NCBI RefSeq assembly: GCF_002866065.1
Contig: NZ_LNJZ01000006.1
Coordinates: 1 to 64,000, forward strand
DNA from: Thiopseudomonas denitrificans
GTDB taxonomy: Bacteria; Pseudomonadota; Gammaproteobacteria; Pseudomonadales; Pseudomonadaceae
Direction of reading: 5' to 3'
Length of the DNA stretch: 64,000 nt
Shown here: positions 46,281 to 56,086 of the stretch, piece after piece
How positions within the stretch are numbered: position 1 is the stretch's first letter
How the letters are laid out: every line of letters begins with the position of its first letter
The notes under the pieces: generated by a model
Told to the model about the DNA's origin: nothing
What the model saw: the letters and a program-made list of their open reading frames with translations, nothing else
Databases searched by the model: none
Translations under genes and position numbers: made by a program

Positions 46281-46680
46281 GTGCGAATAAATTCGCCCCT
46301 ACAACACACGAATTTATTCAGGCAACCCGACCAAGCCGGGCATGCGAATCAATCGCTGGTTGAATTCCGGGTCAGCGTTTTTGTAGTGCGAAGTGCTCGC
46401 CCACGTGTGCGAATAAATTCGCACCTACAACCCACGAATTTATTCAGACAACCCGACCAAGCCGGGCATGCGAATCAATCGCTGGTTGAATTCCGGGTCA
46501 GCGTTTTTGTAGTGCGAAGTGCTCGCCCACGTGTGCGAATAAATTCGCACCTACAACACACGAATTTATTCAGACAACCCGACCAAGCCGGGCATGCCAA
46601 TCAATCGCTGGTTGAATTCCGGGTTAGCGTTTTTGTAGTGCGAAGTGCTCGCCCACGTGTGCGAATAAATTCGCACCTAC
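46281..46680. repeat. 126-bp tandem repeat, three units plus a partial fourth
   Basis: Units begin with the palindrome at 46281, 46407, 46533 and 46659, exactly 126 bp apart. Each contains GTGCGAATAAATTCGCAC, a mirrored ACGAATTTATTCAG half-element, CCCGACCAAGCCGGGC, TTGAATTCCGGGT and TTTTTGTAGTGCGAAGTGC. Units two to four are nearly identical and the first differs at several positions. Because 126 is divisible by three, an artificial 139-codon frame stays open through it (46266-46685). I do not call that a gene. Confidence 0.9.
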
Positions 46681-46718
46681 GATAAGCCCTCATTTATTCG
46701 GACTGGTGCGTTTTGTAG

Positions 46719-46769
46719 GTCCGAATTTATTCGGACAAGCGTGTTTTGTAGGTCCGAATTTATTCGGAC
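46719..46769. repeat. two GTCCGAATTTATTCGGAC palindromes
   Basis: Identical 18-bp palindromes at 46719-46736 and 46752-46769 with GTAG flanks. They are the GTCC variant of the family, at the edge of the tandem repeat. Confidence 0.75.
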
Positions 46770-46809
46770 AAACCCGGCAAGGACAGACAGCCAGAATAGC
46801 AAGCCGTGA

Positions 46810-47901
46810 TCACAGTTTTGCCGTGAGACCCTCGCGGGCCATGCGCTCGGCTTCCTTGCTGCTTTCCAGCCAGTCACGCCACGACTGCACACGCTTGCGC
46901 GAGGCCCCGGCACGCTGGGCCGAATCCAGCGCTTGCCCGGACAGTGTCCAGTCCTGCTGCTGCATGGCCAGCTGAGCCAGGATCAGCCAGTGTTCCGCTT
47001 TGCCACCACGCTCGGCCAGCTGACGGAACAGCTCGATGGCCTTGTTGCGCTCACGTGCCTGCCAGTACAGCCGGGCCAGGGTTTCCTGCTGCTGCACATC
47101 GTTCTTCAGCTTGCCGCTGGCCACCAGCTGCTGCAGCAGCCGCGCGCCCTGCCATGGCTGATCGGCGGCTATTGCAAAGGACAGCATCTGCTGCAAGTCC
47201 TGCGCGTTCATGTCAAGGCCCTTGCTGTAGGCAGTACGCAGGGTGGCAAAGGCCACCGCATTGTTGCCTGCCAGCCGCTGCAGAATGGCCAGCCGCTTCC
47301 ACTGCTCCAGATTGTCCGGATCCATGGCCAGCAAACGGCGCTGCCATTCTGCCGACTTTCCATAATTCTTGCTGCCATGGTGTAGGCTGACCATCAGTTC
47401 GGTCCACTGCCGGTTTACCGATGACTTGCCCGCAAGGTATTTTTCCGCCAGAGGCAATGCACGGTCGTAGCGTTTTTGCTGATACCAGGCCTGAATACCC
47501 AACTGAAGCACTTCATCGGTCTGGGGTTGGCCTTCCAGATAGACCACTGTCTGTTGTGGCCGGCCGGCCGCCAGCGTCAGCCGGGCCAGGCCAAGACGAT
47601 CTTTTTGCCGGTCTTCAGCTCCCATCTGCTCATGCTTTTCTGCTTTCTGCAGAAAATCGATGGCCGCATCCAGCCGGTCTTGTTGCCAGGCCAGATAGCC
47701 CAGATTGCGCAAAACCATCAGTTCCGCATAACTGCCCTTTTCGAAGCTCAAACCCTCAAGCAAACGCGCAGCCTTGCCCGGATCACCCGCCGCCTGCGCC
47801 GCCTGGGCCTGCTGCAGCGCCTTCAAGACCGCGGGCTCGACGGTCTGGGCAGAAAGTACACCGCAATAGATGCAGCCCAGCAAAAAGATCCAGCGTTTCA
47901 T
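46810..47901 (-). CDS. periplasmic TPR-like protein of the TonB operon
   Basis: A 363-aa protein with signal peptide MKRWIFLLGCIYCGVLSAQ and a row of TPR-like helical repeats (for example NLGYLAWQQDRLDAAIDFLQKAEKHE, LARLYWQARERNKAIELFRQLAERGG). It is the last gene of the six-gene TonB/ExbBD operon, 4 nt after tonB. In the Vibrio TonB2 systems a TPR gene also closes the cluster. A role in assembly or partner binding in the periplasm is inferred. Confidence 0.78.
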   Translation of the reverse strand: MKRWIFLLGCIYCGVLSAQTVEPAVLKALQQAQAAQAAGDPGKAARLLEGLSFEKGSYAELMVLRNLGYLAWQQDRLDAAIDFLQKAEKHEQMGAEDRQKDRLGLARLTLAAGRPQQTVVYLEGQPQTDEVLQLGIQAWYQQKRYDRALPLAEKYLAGKSSVNRQWTELMVSLHHGSKNYGKSAEWQRRLLAMDPDNLEQWKRLAILQRLAGNNAVAFATLRTAYSKGLDMNAQDLQQMLSFAIAADQPWQGARLLQQLVASGKLKNDVQQQETLARLYWQARERNKAIELFRQLAERGGKAEHWLILAQLAMQQQDWTLSGQALDSAQRAGASRKRVQSWRDWLESSKEAERMAREGLTAKL

Positions 47902-47904
47902 GGC

Positions 47905-48600
47905 TTATCTCCCGTTCGTCAAACGAAACTCAAGGGTTTTTACCGCTTCCCGCTCGACCGCCAGGCCATTCTCCGTGCGCGGTGCAAAACGCCAGCGGGC
48001 CGCTGCCCGACGGGCAGAACGGTCAAAGATATTCGGCGGTGAGGACTCGACCACCCGGATATTTTCCACCCGGCCCTGGGTGGTAATGGTAAAGGCCAGC
48101 CGGACATGTCCTTCAATACCACGACGACGGGCCTGGTCTGGATATTCCGGCAACACCTCATTCAGCGGAACCACTTCCGAGTCCACACCGGACGGTCCCG
48201 GTGCCGAAGCGGCAGGTGCTGCCGGCGCTGCCGGTGCCGCAGTTGCCTTGGCCGCCGTGACACCGGCCAGACTGGGCATGGCAGCCGCCTGGATGCTGAC
48301 CGCACCCGGCAGGCTGGGCAGGCTGACATCCAGCTTGACCGTTGCTGCCTGCATTTGTTGCGGCGGCTGGGGTGTCTGCTGGCTAGGCGGCTGCACCTGG
48401 TCAGGCGGCGGTTCCGGCGCCTTGAGACGGCTGCGTGAACGGCTTTCCGAAGTGTCCCTGCTCATCGGCACAAAGTGGCCGACCTGTACCGGCTTGTTCT
48501 CCACCCGCGCCTTGGGCGGCAACACCATCCACAGGATCAGGACAAAGCTGGCCAGTGCTGCAAGCAGTGCAGCCAGCAAGGACACCAGCCAGCGCGCCAT
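47905..48600 (-). CDS. TonB-like energy transducer
   Basis: A 231-aa protein with one N-terminal membrane helix (about 5-25), a proline/alanine-rich periplasmic spacer (PEPPPDQVQPPSQQTPQPPQ-like) and a C-terminal TonB domain (YPDQARRRGIEGHVRLAFTITTQGRVENIRVVESSP...). It couples the ExbB/ExbD motor to outer-membrane receptors. It overlaps exbD by one base. It is shorter than classical TonB1, as in TonB2-type proteins. Confidence 0.85.
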   Translation of the reverse strand: MARWLVSLLAALLAALASFVLILWMVLPPKARVENKPVQVGHFVPMSRDTSESRSRSRLKAPEPPPDQVQPPSQQTPQPPQQMQAATVKLDVSLPSLPGAVSIQAAAMPSLAGVTAAKATAAPAAPAAPAASAPGPSGVDSEVVPLNEVLPEYPDQARRRGIEGHVRLAFTITTQGRVENIRVVESSPPNIFDRSARRAAARWRFAPRTENGLAVEREAVKTLEFRLTNGR

Positions 48601-49013
48601 CAGTTCGACTCCGTCGATGCGGCCAGAGCCACGTCAGGCACACCGGCCAACCGGGCCTGATCCATCACCTGTACCACCAGCCCGGTACGTGCATCCTGAT
48701 CGGCCTGCACCACGACAATGCCGTCCGGCTGTTCCTGGCGCAAACGCTCGACATGGGCACGTACGGTGCGCACGTCCACTGCCTGTTTGTCCAGCCAGAC
48801 CTGACCGTCAGCAGTGACCGCAATCAGGATATTGCCCTTGTCCTGGCTGCTGGCGGTATCGGCCTGCGGGCGGTTGACCTCAACGCCGGATTCCTTGATA
48901 AAAGAACTGGTGACAATGAAAAAAATCAGCATGATGAACACCACATCAAGCATCGGAGTCAGGTCAATGCCCGGCTCTTCTTCACCACTGTGGCTGTAAC
49001 GACGCATTCTCAT
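48600..49013 (-). CDS. ExbD/TolR family proton channel subunit
   Basis: A 137-aa protein. A cytoplasmic N-terminus is followed by IDLTPMLDVVFIMLIFFIVTSSF, the single helix with the essential aspartate, then a periplasmic domain (ILIAVTADGQVWLDKQAVDV). It works with the ExbB-like gene immediately upstream. About 14 nt separate the two. Confidence 0.88.
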   Translation of the reverse strand: MRMRRYSHSGEEEPGIDLTPMLDVVFIMLIFFIVTSSFIKESGVEVNRPQADTASSQDKGNILIAVTADGQVWLDKQAVDVRTVRAHVERLRQEQPDGIVVVQADQDARTGLVVQVMDQARLAGVPDVALAASTESN

Positions 49014-49027
49014 CCGGGTTTTATCCT

Positions 49028-49585
49028 TTAATCATGCCGCAGCTGGTCGGCCAGCCGGGCCAGTGCGCGACGCGCGTTGCGTTCCAGGTGGGCAAGGCTG
49101 AACAGCCCGCCAATCGCCAGCACCATGCCGGCCAGCGTGGGCAGGGTTGCCTGCCAGACGCCTGCAGCCATCGCCCTCGGGTTGCCGGTACCACTCATGG
49201 CCAGCACATCAAATACCGCCACCATGCCGGTCACCGTGCCCAGCAGGCCCAACAGGGGGAACAGAGCCACCAGCGCCTTGATCACACCCAGCGGGATCAA
49301 CAGCTGCTCGCCCGCCTGCGCCATCCAGGCGGCGCGCACGGTGCGCGGCCAGTCCCGGCTGCAGACATTGCAGCAGATCGTTTTCCAGGCCGCAGTACGT
49401 TCGCTGACCCAGGCCGGAAACTGGCGCTGCATGTACCAGAAGCGCTCCAGCACCAGCGTCCAGAACAGCACGCTGAGCACGGCCAGCATCCACATGACCA
49501 TGCCGCCGGTCGACATCAGGTCCAGCAGGGCGTAGCTGCTGTCAACCAGCCAGATCCAGGTTGTCTTCCAGTCACTCACTCTCAC
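49028..49585 (-). CDS. ExbB/TolQ/MotA family proton channel protein
   Basis: A 185-aa protein with three membrane helices and the MotA/TolQ/ExbB signature ALVALFPLLGLLGTVTGMVAVFDVLAMSGTGNPRAMAAGVWQAT. It is the small ExbB2-type partner of ExbD. It overlaps the end of the larger TtpC-like gene by 14 nt. Confidence 0.85.
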   Translation of the reverse strand: MRVSDWKTTWIWLVDSSYALLDLMSTGGMVMWMLAVLSVLFWTLVLERFWYMQRQFPAWVSERTAAWKTICCNVCSRDWPRTVRAAWMAQAGEQLLIPLGVIKALVALFPLLGLLGTVTGMVAVFDVLAMSGTGNPRAMAAGVWQATLPTLAGMVLAIGGLFSLAHLERNARRALARLADQLRHD

Positions 49586-50918
49586 AAGGGTCCTTGGCCG
49601 ACATGTGCAGGGCCAGCAGGCCCACGCATTGCTGTTCCAGCAGCTGGATCACGCCCTTGCTGCGTGCCAACACGATGCTGTGCAGAAACAGCATCGGAAT
49701 CGCCACCACAAGGCCCTGAACGGTGGTGACCAGCGCCTGTGAAATGCCATCGGCCATCAACCGCGAGTCACCACCACCGCTCTGGGTAATGGCCTGGAAG
49801 GTGATGATCATGCCGGTCACCGTACCCAGCAACCCAAGCAATGGTGCCACCGCAGCGATCAGCTTGAGCAGGCCCTGTCCCCGCTCCAGGCGCGGCACTT
49901 CCTGCATCACGGCCTCGTCCAGTTTCAGCTCCAGGGTTTCCAGGTCAGTCACTTGCGGGTTCGGGCCCAATACGCCAAGCACACGTCCCAGCGGGTTGTT
50001 GCCCTGCGGGCTGGACAGGTTGCGCATCTGCTTGCCGATACTGCCGATCACCAGCTGCAGCTCGGCCATGCGCCAGACCGCCAGCAACAGGCCAAGCACA
50101 CCCAGCACCATGATCACGTAACCGACCAGTCCACCCTGATGCACCCGGTCAATGAAGGTCGGATGACGCTGCAGCTGGTCCAGCAGACCACCACGGGTCG
50201 GGTCGATCAGGGTATAAGCCAGATCGGCCTGGCTGTTCTTCCATTCCTGTACCTTGCTCAGGCCGCCCGGCTGGCGTGGCAGCTCGCGCAGGCTGCTCTC
50301 GCCGGCGTGGTAGACCAGAAACGACTGCTCGGCAGCCACGGAAAACGGCCCGACACGGGTCACGTCCAGCTCTTGCGACTCGCCACCCACACGGATGACC
50401 GGCGCGCGGAAGGTTTTCACCTGGCCCGTCGCGGACATGTCGTCAAGGATGTGCAGCCACAATTGTTCGATGTTTTCGGCGGTCGGCAACCGGCGGCTGT
50501 TGGCAAAACGTTCCAGCTGCTCGACGCGACCGGCTTTCTCGACGTTCAGCATCGAGCCTTGCCACTGACCGGCAATGTCACCAGCACTCTGGCGCAGCAC
50601 GGCAAAGAGCTCGCCCAGCTCGCCCATGCGTTCCTTCAATTGCTGCTCCTGTTCGGCCAGCAATTTTTCCTGTTCTTCAAATTGCGCCTTGAGCTGCGCG
50701 GACTCTGCTTCCGCCTTGCGCAATGCGGCGCGTGCGGCATCATGACGCCCCTGTTGCTGTGCCTTGTCCTGCACAAACTGGCGTTCACGCTCCTGCATCA
50801 ATTGCTGTTCGCTGGCTTTTTCCTGCCGGATGCGCTCCAGCAACTCGCTTGGCGACACCGGAGCAGCCATTGCCATACCGGCCCACAATGCTGCCATCAA
50901 TCCTGCCCAGTACTTCAC
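49572..50918 (-). CDS. TtpC-like large MotA/TolQ/ExbB protein
   Basis: 448 aa from a GTG at 50918 that overlaps the preceding TGA (GTGA). It has a signal peptide (KYWAGLMAALWAGMAMAAP), a long coiled coil (about 25-110, Gln/Glu-rich), a periplasmic domain, then three helices and the channel motif LIAAVAPLLGLLGTVTGMIITFQAITQSGGGDSRLMADGIS. This fusion of a periplasmic coiled coil with an ExbB domain is the TtpC arrangement of TonB2 systems. It probably helps the complex contact TonB or receptors. Confidence 0.82.
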   Translation of the reverse strand: MKYWAGLMAALWAGMAMAAPVSPSELLERIRQEKASEQQLMQERERQFVQDKAQQQGRHDAARAALRKAEAESAQLKAQFEEQEKLLAEQEQQLKERMGELGELFAVLRQSAGDIAGQWQGSMLNVEKAGRVEQLERFANSRRLPTAENIEQLWLHILDDMSATGQVKTFRAPVIRVGGESQELDVTRVGPFSVAAEQSFLVYHAGESSLRELPRQPGGLSKVQEWKNSQADLAYTLIDPTRGGLLDQLQRHPTFIDRVHQGGLVGYVIMVLGVLGLLLAVWRMAELQLVIGSIGKQMRNLSSPQGNNPLGRVLGVLGPNPQVTDLETLELKLDEAVMQEVPRLERGQGLLKLIAAVAPLLGLLGTVTGMIITFQAITQSGGGDSRLMADGISQALVTTVQGLVVAIPMLFLHSIVLARSKGVIQLLEQQCVGLLALHMSAKDPCESE

Positions 50919-51685
50919 TGTTTTGCCTCCAGAGCCAGGGTTTTCACCGGCAGTTGCAGCCAGTCGGCCGATTTTTGCTGACGCGCCACCTCGATGGCCC
51001 GGGTCACCGGACGGCGGGCACTGCCCTCCAGCACCTGCCACTCACGCGCATGCGGGTTCCACCAGCCGGTCTCATGGCCGTCCGGAGTCTGGTAATACAG
51101 CATGACGCGCCCGATCCGCAGGAAATCCACGTTCAATGTCTTGCCGTCACGCTGCAGGCTGTCACGCCAGGCTTCCAGCGTATAGCCGTAATCGCTCTCG
51201 ATCTGGTAAGCCTCCAGGACGCGACGGTATTTCTCGGCCAGGCTGACATCGGCCCGGGGCAGCAGCTCCTGCAGGGTTTCCAGCCGCTCGTTGCGCTCGT
51301 AGGGCAAAAATGGCAAGTCGGCGGCAATGAACTCGCCCAGTACATCCAGCATGCGCTGCATCTGTGGCGCCACGCTGGCCTCGGTCTGCTCCAGATCCCT
51401 CAGCTGTTGTTCATAGCCGTCCAGTTCCTTGCCCTGGGCCTGCACCAGCTCGCGCATCTGTGCGTTGTAACGCTCAAGGTTGGCTGTCTGGATGATTGCT
51501 GCACGATAGCTGTCCAGCATCTGCTGGGTGCTGTCGTCCAGTCCTTCGATCTTGTGCTGTGATTCTTGTGCCGCCCGGCTCAGCCCGGCGCTTTCGGAGA
51601 GTGCCTGATCCAGTGGATCGGCCAGAACGAAGCTGCTGCCCAGGGCCAATGCAATGGCCGTGTAGCGCGCTGCATGTAGTGTCAT
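50915..51685 (-). CDS. DUF3450 family periplasmic protein
   Basis: A 256-aa protein with signal peptide (MTLHAARYTAIALALGSSFVLA), a coiled-coil first half and RIGRVMLYYQTPDGHETGWWNPHAREW in the second, typical of DUF3450. It is the first gene of the TonB-like operon and lies 30 bp downstream of a Fur-box-like site. In other proteobacteria DUF3450 genes precede ttpC-exbB-exbD-tonB, so it is probably a structural partner. Confidence 0.8.
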   Translation of the reverse strand: MTLHAARYTAIALALGSSFVLADPLDQALSESAGLSRAAQESQHKIEGLDDSTQQMLDSYRAAIIQTANLERYNAQMRELVQAQGKELDGYEQQLRDLEQTEASVAPQMQRMLDVLGEFIAADLPFLPYERNERLETLQELLPRADVSLAEKYRRVLEAYQIESDYGYTLEAWRDSLQRDGKTLNVDFLRIGRVMLYYQTPDGHETGWWNPHAREWQVLEGSARRPVTRAIEVARQQKSADWLQLPVKTLALEAKQ

Positions 51686-51714
51686 GATGTGGGGTCCAGT
51701 TTATTCAGGGCTAA

Positions 51715-51733
51715 AATGATAACGATTATCATC
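51715..51733 (-). promoter_or_regulatory. Fur box
   Basis: AATGATAACGATTATCATC is a strong match to the 19-bp Fur consensus (GATAATGATAATCATTATC). It lies just upstream of the DUF3450 gene, as expected for iron repression of the six-gene TonB operon. Confidence 0.75.
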
Positions 51734-51799
51734 TGAGACAGGGTCCGAGTCAAGTTGTCAGATCAAGGATTTGCTCCTTTCCACTGCCTCTCCACCGCC

Positions 51800-52054
51800 T
51801 CAGAACAGCGTGCCCTGTCCGCTTTCCAGCCCCGCCTGCTGTTCCTGCGCCAGCGCCTCCGCCCTGGCCTTGAGAATGCGCTGCCTGCGTTGCTGGCACA
51901 GGCGGATGACATCACGCTTTTGTGTCGGGCTCAACTGAAGCCAGTACAGGCGCTCATCACGCGAACGCAGGCAGCCTTTGCAATAGCCGCGATTGTTCGA
52001 CTCGCATACACCCACGCAAGGGCTTGGAATGTCAAAAAACTCTAGCTGGCTCAT
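51800..52054 (-). CDS. DUF1289 cysteine-rich small protein
   Basis: An 84-aa protein starting MSQLEFFDIPSPCVGVCESNNRGYCKGCLRSRDERLYW. Four cysteines (13, 17, 25, 28) probably bind a metal, as in DUF1289. It is of unknown function and common in Pseudomonas. ATG 52054 is chosen because the family motif begins there; a longer frame to 52246 is unsupported. Confidence 0.78.
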   Translation of the reverse strand: MSQLEFFDIPSPCVGVCESNNRGYCKGCLRSRDERLYWLQLSPTQKRDVIRLCQQRRQRILKARAEALAQEQQAGLESGQGTLF

Positions 52055-52176
52055 GATTGCATCCACGCGGTACTGTACCGGACCCCGATACAGGTTCCGA
52101 CCAATGGTTATTGTAGCCCAGTGCAAGACTGGTGCGGGTTTGCCCGATGTCAAGGCAAAACCTTGAAATTTTAAGG

Positions 52177-52242
52177 TTGAAAAGCCTGCTGGTTTTACCC
52201 TATATTGCGCGCCAGCTTGCAAACAAACACAGCATATTGTGT
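52177..52242 (+). promoter_or_regulatory. nrdA promoter with paired NrdR boxes
   Basis: TTGAAA (52177-52182), an 18-bp spacer and TATATT (52201-52206) form a promoter. Two NrdR-like boxes, ACCCTATATTGCGC (52197-52210, covering the -10) and ACACAGCATATTGTGT (52227-52242), have centres 32 bp apart, three helical turns, the usual NrdR spacing. Repression of the RNR operon when dATP is high is inferred. Confidence 0.7.
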
Positions 52243-52389
52243 TCAAGCAAAAGCTTATCTCTATTTACTTTTATCATTCTTTGCGCTAGGCCCGTGCTCT
52301 TTGCAACCCTGGTGCGCTGGCAATGCCGATGACGACCCCGCCAAGGCTGCCTTCATACATACCCAATCTTGCCCAAGGACCTATTTGTG

Positions 52390-54666
52390 ATGACAGACCC
52401 AAGCACCATTCTGGTCAACAAACGTGATGGCCGCCAGGAACCCATTAATCTGGACAAGATCCACCGCGTGCTCGACTGGGCCGCGCTGGGCCTGAACAAC
52501 GTCTCGGTATCCCAGGTGGAGCTGAAATCCCATATTCAGTTCTACAACGGTATCCGCACCAAGGATATCCACGAAACCATCATCAAGGCCGCCGCCGACC
52601 TGATTTCTGCCGACACCCCGGACTATCAGTACATGGCCGCCCGCCTGGCGATTTTTCACCTGCGCAAGATTGCCTACGGCGAATTCGAGCCGCCACACCT
52701 GTACGATCACGTAGTACGCCAGACTGAAGGCAAACGCTACGACGAGCACATCCTCAAGGACTACAGCCGCGAAGAGTTTGACGCGCTCAACGAGGCCATC
52801 GACCATGGCCGCGACATGAACTTCTCCTACGCGGCGGTCAAGCAGCTGGAAGGCAAGTACCTGGTGCAAAACCGCGTCACCGGCGAAGTCTACGAGAGCC
52901 CACAGATGCTCTACATGCTGATTGGCATGTGCCTGTTCGCCAACTACCCGAAAGCAACGCGGCTGGATTACATCGTACGTTTTTACGATGCCATTTCGCT
53001 GTTCAAGATTTCCCTGCCCACGCCGATCATGGCCGGCGTGCGCACGCCCTCACGCCAGTTCAGTTCCTGCGTGCTGATCGAGTGTGGCGACAGCCTGGAT
53101 TCCATCAACACCACCACCAACGCCATCGTCAAATACGTATCGCTGCGTGCCGGTATCGGCATCAACGCCGGCCGCATCCGCGCAGTCGGCAGTCCGATCC
53201 GTGGTGGCGAGGCGCAGCACACCGGTTGCATTCCCTTCTTCAAGCTGTTCCAGGCAGCGGTCAAGTCCTGCTCGCAGGGCGGCGTGCGCGGCGGCGCGGC
53301 AACATTGTTCTACCCGCTGTGGCACCTTGAGGTGGAATCCCTGCTGGTGCTGAAAAACAACCGTGGCGTAGAAGAAAACCGCGTGCGCCACATGGACTAC
53401 GGCGTGCAGCTGAACAAGCTGATGTACCAGCGCCTGATCAAGAGCGAAAACATCACCCTGTTCTCGCCCCACGAAGTCCCCGGCCTGTACGAAGCCTTCT
53501 TCGCCGACCAGGACGAGTTCGAGCGCCTGTATGTGCAGTACGAACAGGATGAAAGCATCCGCAAGCGCACCCTGCCGGCGGTCGAACTGTTCTCGCTGAT
53601 GATGCAGGAGCGCGCCAGCACCGGTCGCATCTACATCCAGAACGTCGACCACTGCAATACCCACAGCCCGTTCGACCCGGCGGTCGCTCCCGTGCGCCAG
53701 TCCAACCTGTGCCTGGAAATCGCCCTGCCGACCAGCCCGCTGGAAGACATCCACGATGCCGACAGGGAAATCGCCCTGTGCACCCTGTCCGCCTTCAACC
53801 TGGGCGCGATTGAAGATCTGGGCGAACTGGAAGAAATGGCCGAACTGGCGGTACGTGCGCTGGACTCGCTGCTCGACTACCAGGACTACCCGATTGCCGC
53901 CGCGAAAAACGCATCCATGAAGCGCCGCACACTGGGCATTGGCGTGATCAACTACGCCTACTATCTGGCCAAGAATGGCGTGCGCTACTCTGACGGCTCA
54001 GCCAACGGCCTGACCCACCGTACCTTCGAGGCCATCCAGTACTATCTGCTGAAGGCTTCCAGCAAGCTGGCCCGCGAGTTCGGCGCCTGCCCGGGCTTCA
54101 ATGAAACCACCTATGCCCAGGGCATCCTGCCGATTGACACCTACAAGAAGGATCTGGACAGTATCGTGCAGGAACCACTGCACCTGGACTGGGAAGCCCT
54201 GCGTCAGGAGATTGTCGAGCACGGCCTGCGCAACTCGACCCTGAGCTCACTGATGCCGTCCGAGACCTCCAGCCAGATCTCCAACGCCACCAACGGCATC
54301 GAGCCGCCACGCGGCCTGGTTTCAGTCAAGCAGTCCAAGGACGGCATCCTCAAACAGGTCGTGCCCGACTACGAGAACCTGAAAAACCAGTACGAACTGC
54401 TGTGGAACATGCCCAACAACGAAGGCTACCTGCATCTGGTCGGCATCATGCAGAAGTTCGTGGACCAGGCCATTTCCGCCAACACCAACTACGACCCGCA
54501 GCGCTTTGAAGGCGGCCGCGTGCCCATGAAACAACTGCTCAAGGACCTGCTGACCGCCTATAAATTCGGCCTGAAGACCCTTTACTACCAGAACACCCGC
54601 GATGGCGCCGAAGACGACCAGAGCGACCTCGACGACGGCTGTGCCGGCGGCGCTTGCAAGATTTAA
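52390..54666 (+). CDS. nrdA: class Ia ribonucleoside-diphosphate reductase, alpha subunit
   Basis: 758 aa from ATG 52390 (AAGGA upstream). One N-terminal ATP cone ([24 protein letters not shown], about 5-90) is followed by the reductase barrel with [13 protein letters not shown] (active-site Cys), and the C-terminal swinging arm ends [11 protein letters not shown]. It reduces NDPs to dNDPs with NrdB. The length matches E. coli NrdA (about 760), not the roughly 960-aa form of many Pseudomonas. Confidence 0.95.
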   Translation: MTDPSTILVNKRDGRQEPINLDKIHRVLDWAALGLNNVSVSQVELKSHIQFYNGIRTKDIHETIIKAAADLISADTPDYQYMAARLAIFHLRKIAYGEFEPPHLYDHVVRQTEGKRYDEHILKDYSREEFDALNEAIDHGRDMNFSYAAVKQLEGKYLVQNRVTGEVYESPQMLYMLIGMCLFANYPKATRLDYIVRFYDAISLFKISLPTPIMAGVRTPSRQFSSCVLIECGDSLDSINTTTNAIVKYVSLRAGIGINAGRIRAVGSPIRGGEAQHTGCIPFFKLFQAAVKSCSQGGVRGGAATLFYPLWHLEVESLLVLKNNRGVEENRVRHMDYGVQLNKLMYQRLIKSENITLFSPHEVPGLYEAFFADQDEFERLYVQYEQDESIRKRTLPAVELFSLMMQERASTGRIYIQNVDHCNTHSPFDPAVAPVRQSNLCLEIALPTSPLEDIHDADREIALCTLSAFNLGAIEDLGELEEMAELAVRALDSLLDYQDYPIAAAKNASMKRRTLGIGVINYAYYLAKNGVRYSDGSANGLTHRTFEAIQYYLLKASSKLAREFGACPGFNETTYAQGILPIDTYKKDLDSIVQEPLHLDWEALRQEIVEHGLRNSTLSSLMPSETSSQISNATNGIEPPRGLVSVKQSKDGILKQVVPDYENLKNQYELLWNMPNNEGYLHLVGIMQKFVDQAISANTNYDPQRFEGGRVPMKQLLKDLLTAYKFGLKTLYYQNTRDGAEDDQSDLDDGCAGGACKI

Positions 54667-54677
54667 GGAGAGCCAGC

Positions 54678-55811
54678 GTGAAGTACAGTACTTTTTGCCA
54701 GACCGACAACGACCAGCTGAAGGAGCCGATGTTTTTCGGCCAGCCGGTCAACGTTGCCCGCTATGACCAGCAGAAATTCCCGATTTTCGAAAAGCTGATC
54801 GAGAAGCAGCTGTCGTTCTTCTGGCGTCCCGAGGAAGTGGACGTCACCCAGGACCGCATCGACTACCAGAACCTGCCCGAGCATGAAAAACACATTTTCA
54901 TCAGCAACCTGAAGTACCAGACACTGCTCGACTCCATCCAGGGCCGCAGCCCCAACGTGGCGTTTTTGCCGCTGGTGTCGATTCCCGAGCTGGAAACCTG
55001 GATCGAGACCTGGTCGTTCTCCGAGACCATTCACTCGCGCTCCTACACCCACATCATCCGCAACATCGTGAATGATCCGTCCGTGGTGTTTGACGATATC
55101 GTGCGCAACGAGCACATCATCGAGCGCGCCGGCGACATCTCCAAATACTACGATGCGCTGATCCACGACAGCCTGATCTACCTGAAGCTGGGTGAAGGCA
55201 GGCACGAGCTGGGCGGCAAGACATACGAGATTTCGCTGTTCGAACTGAAGCGCAAGATGTACCTGTGCATGATGAGCGTCAACGTGCTGGAAGCGATCCG
55301 CTTCTATGTCAGCTTTGCCTGCTCGTTCGCCTTCGCCGAGCGCCGCCTGATGGAAGGCAACGCCAAGATCATCCGTCTGATTGCCCGTGACGAGGCGCTG
55401 CACCTGACCGGTACCCAGCACATCCTCAACATCATGCAGAACGGCCAGGACGACCCTGAGATGGCCGAGGTGGCCAAATCCTGCTACGACGAGAGCGTGG
55501 AGATTTTCCGCCATGCCGCGCAACAGGAAAAGGAATGGGCCCGCTACCTGTTCAAGGACGGCTCGATGATCGGCCTGAACTACGACATCCTCAGCCAGTA
55601 TGTCGAGTACATCACCAACCTGCGCATGATCGCGGTGGGACTGGAGCCGATCTTCAAGAACGCCTCGCAGAACCCCATCCCCTGGATCAACGCCTGGCTG
55701 GTATCCGACAACGTGCAGGTGGCCCCGCAGGAAGTGGAAGTCAGCTCCTACCTGGTCGGCCAGATCGACTCATCCGTATCCGTTGACGATCTGGGTGAAT
55801 TCGAGCTGTGA
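54678..55811 (+). CDS. nrdB: class Ia ribonucleoside-diphosphate reductase, beta subunit
   Basis: 377 aa from a GTG at 54678 (AAGGAG before it). It is close to E. coli NrdB throughout: [58 protein letters not shown] and the C-terminal VDDLGEFEL that docks to NrdA. It houses the di-iron tyrosyl radical cofactor. Carboxylate ligands within [12 protein letters not shown] are present. It lies 11 nt after nrdA. Confidence 0.95.
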   Translation: MKYSTFCQTDNDQLKEPMFFGQPVNVARYDQQKFPIFEKLIEKQLSFFWRPEEVDVTQDRIDYQNLPEHEKHIFISNLKYQTLLDSIQGRSPNVAFLPLVSIPELETWIETWSFSETIHSRSYTHIIRNIVNDPSVVFDDIVRNEHIIERAGDISKYYDALIHDSLIYLKLGEGRHELGGKTYEISLFELKRKMYLCMMSVNVLEAIRFYVSFACSFAFAERRLMEGNAKIIRLIARDEALHLTGTQHILNIMQNGQDDPEMAEVAKSCYDESVEIFRHAAQQEKEWARYLFKDGSMIGLNYDILSQYVEYITNLRMIAVGLEPIFKNASQNPIPWINAWLVSDNVQVAPQEVEVSSYLVGQIDSSVSVDDLGEFEL

Positions 55812-56086
55812 CCGCCGGCGTGCAGATCATGACCGAAGACATGGTGTTCGAGCTGGAGGGTAATGAAACCCTGCTCGATGCGCTGGAACGCACCGGCCAC
55901 CATGTCGAATATCAATGCCGCAGCGGCTACTGCGGCGCCTGCCGCATTCCGCTCAAGGCCGGCAGCGTCGAGTACGCCAAACCACCGCTGGCCCTGCTGC
56001 GCCGTGGCGAGATCCTGCCCTGCTGCTGCACCGTCAACGAACCGCTCAAGCTGAAGGTGCACTTGCGCAGCAAGCTGGCGGGTTAG
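55808..56086 (+). CDS. yfaE: 2Fe-2S ferredoxin for NrdB radical maintenance
   Basis: A 92-aa protein with the plant-type ferredoxin motif [11 protein letters not shown] (C37, C42, C45) and ILPCCC (C72-C74). In E. coli YfaE reduces the NrdB di-iron centre, and the gene order nrdA-nrdB-yfaE is the same here. The GTG start overlaps the nrdB TGA. Its stop codon falls inside GTTAGAC, which is also the left edge of the cassette array. Confidence 0.88.
   Translation: MTAGVQIMTEDMVFELEGNETLLDALERTGHHVEYQCRSGYCGACRIPLKAGSVEYAKPPLALLRRGEILPCCCTVNEPLKLKVHLRSKLAG

Noticed and set aside
46281-46680. CRISPR array
   Set aside because: The repeated unit is 126 bp and the intervening sequence is the same in each unit, so there are no variable spacers and no cas genes.
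46266-46685. 139-codon open frame made of 42-residue repeats (VRINSHLQ...)
   Set aside because: It is a by-product of the 126-bp unit being a multiple of three. The peptide is translation of the palindrome, and no ribosome-binding site or codon bias supports it.
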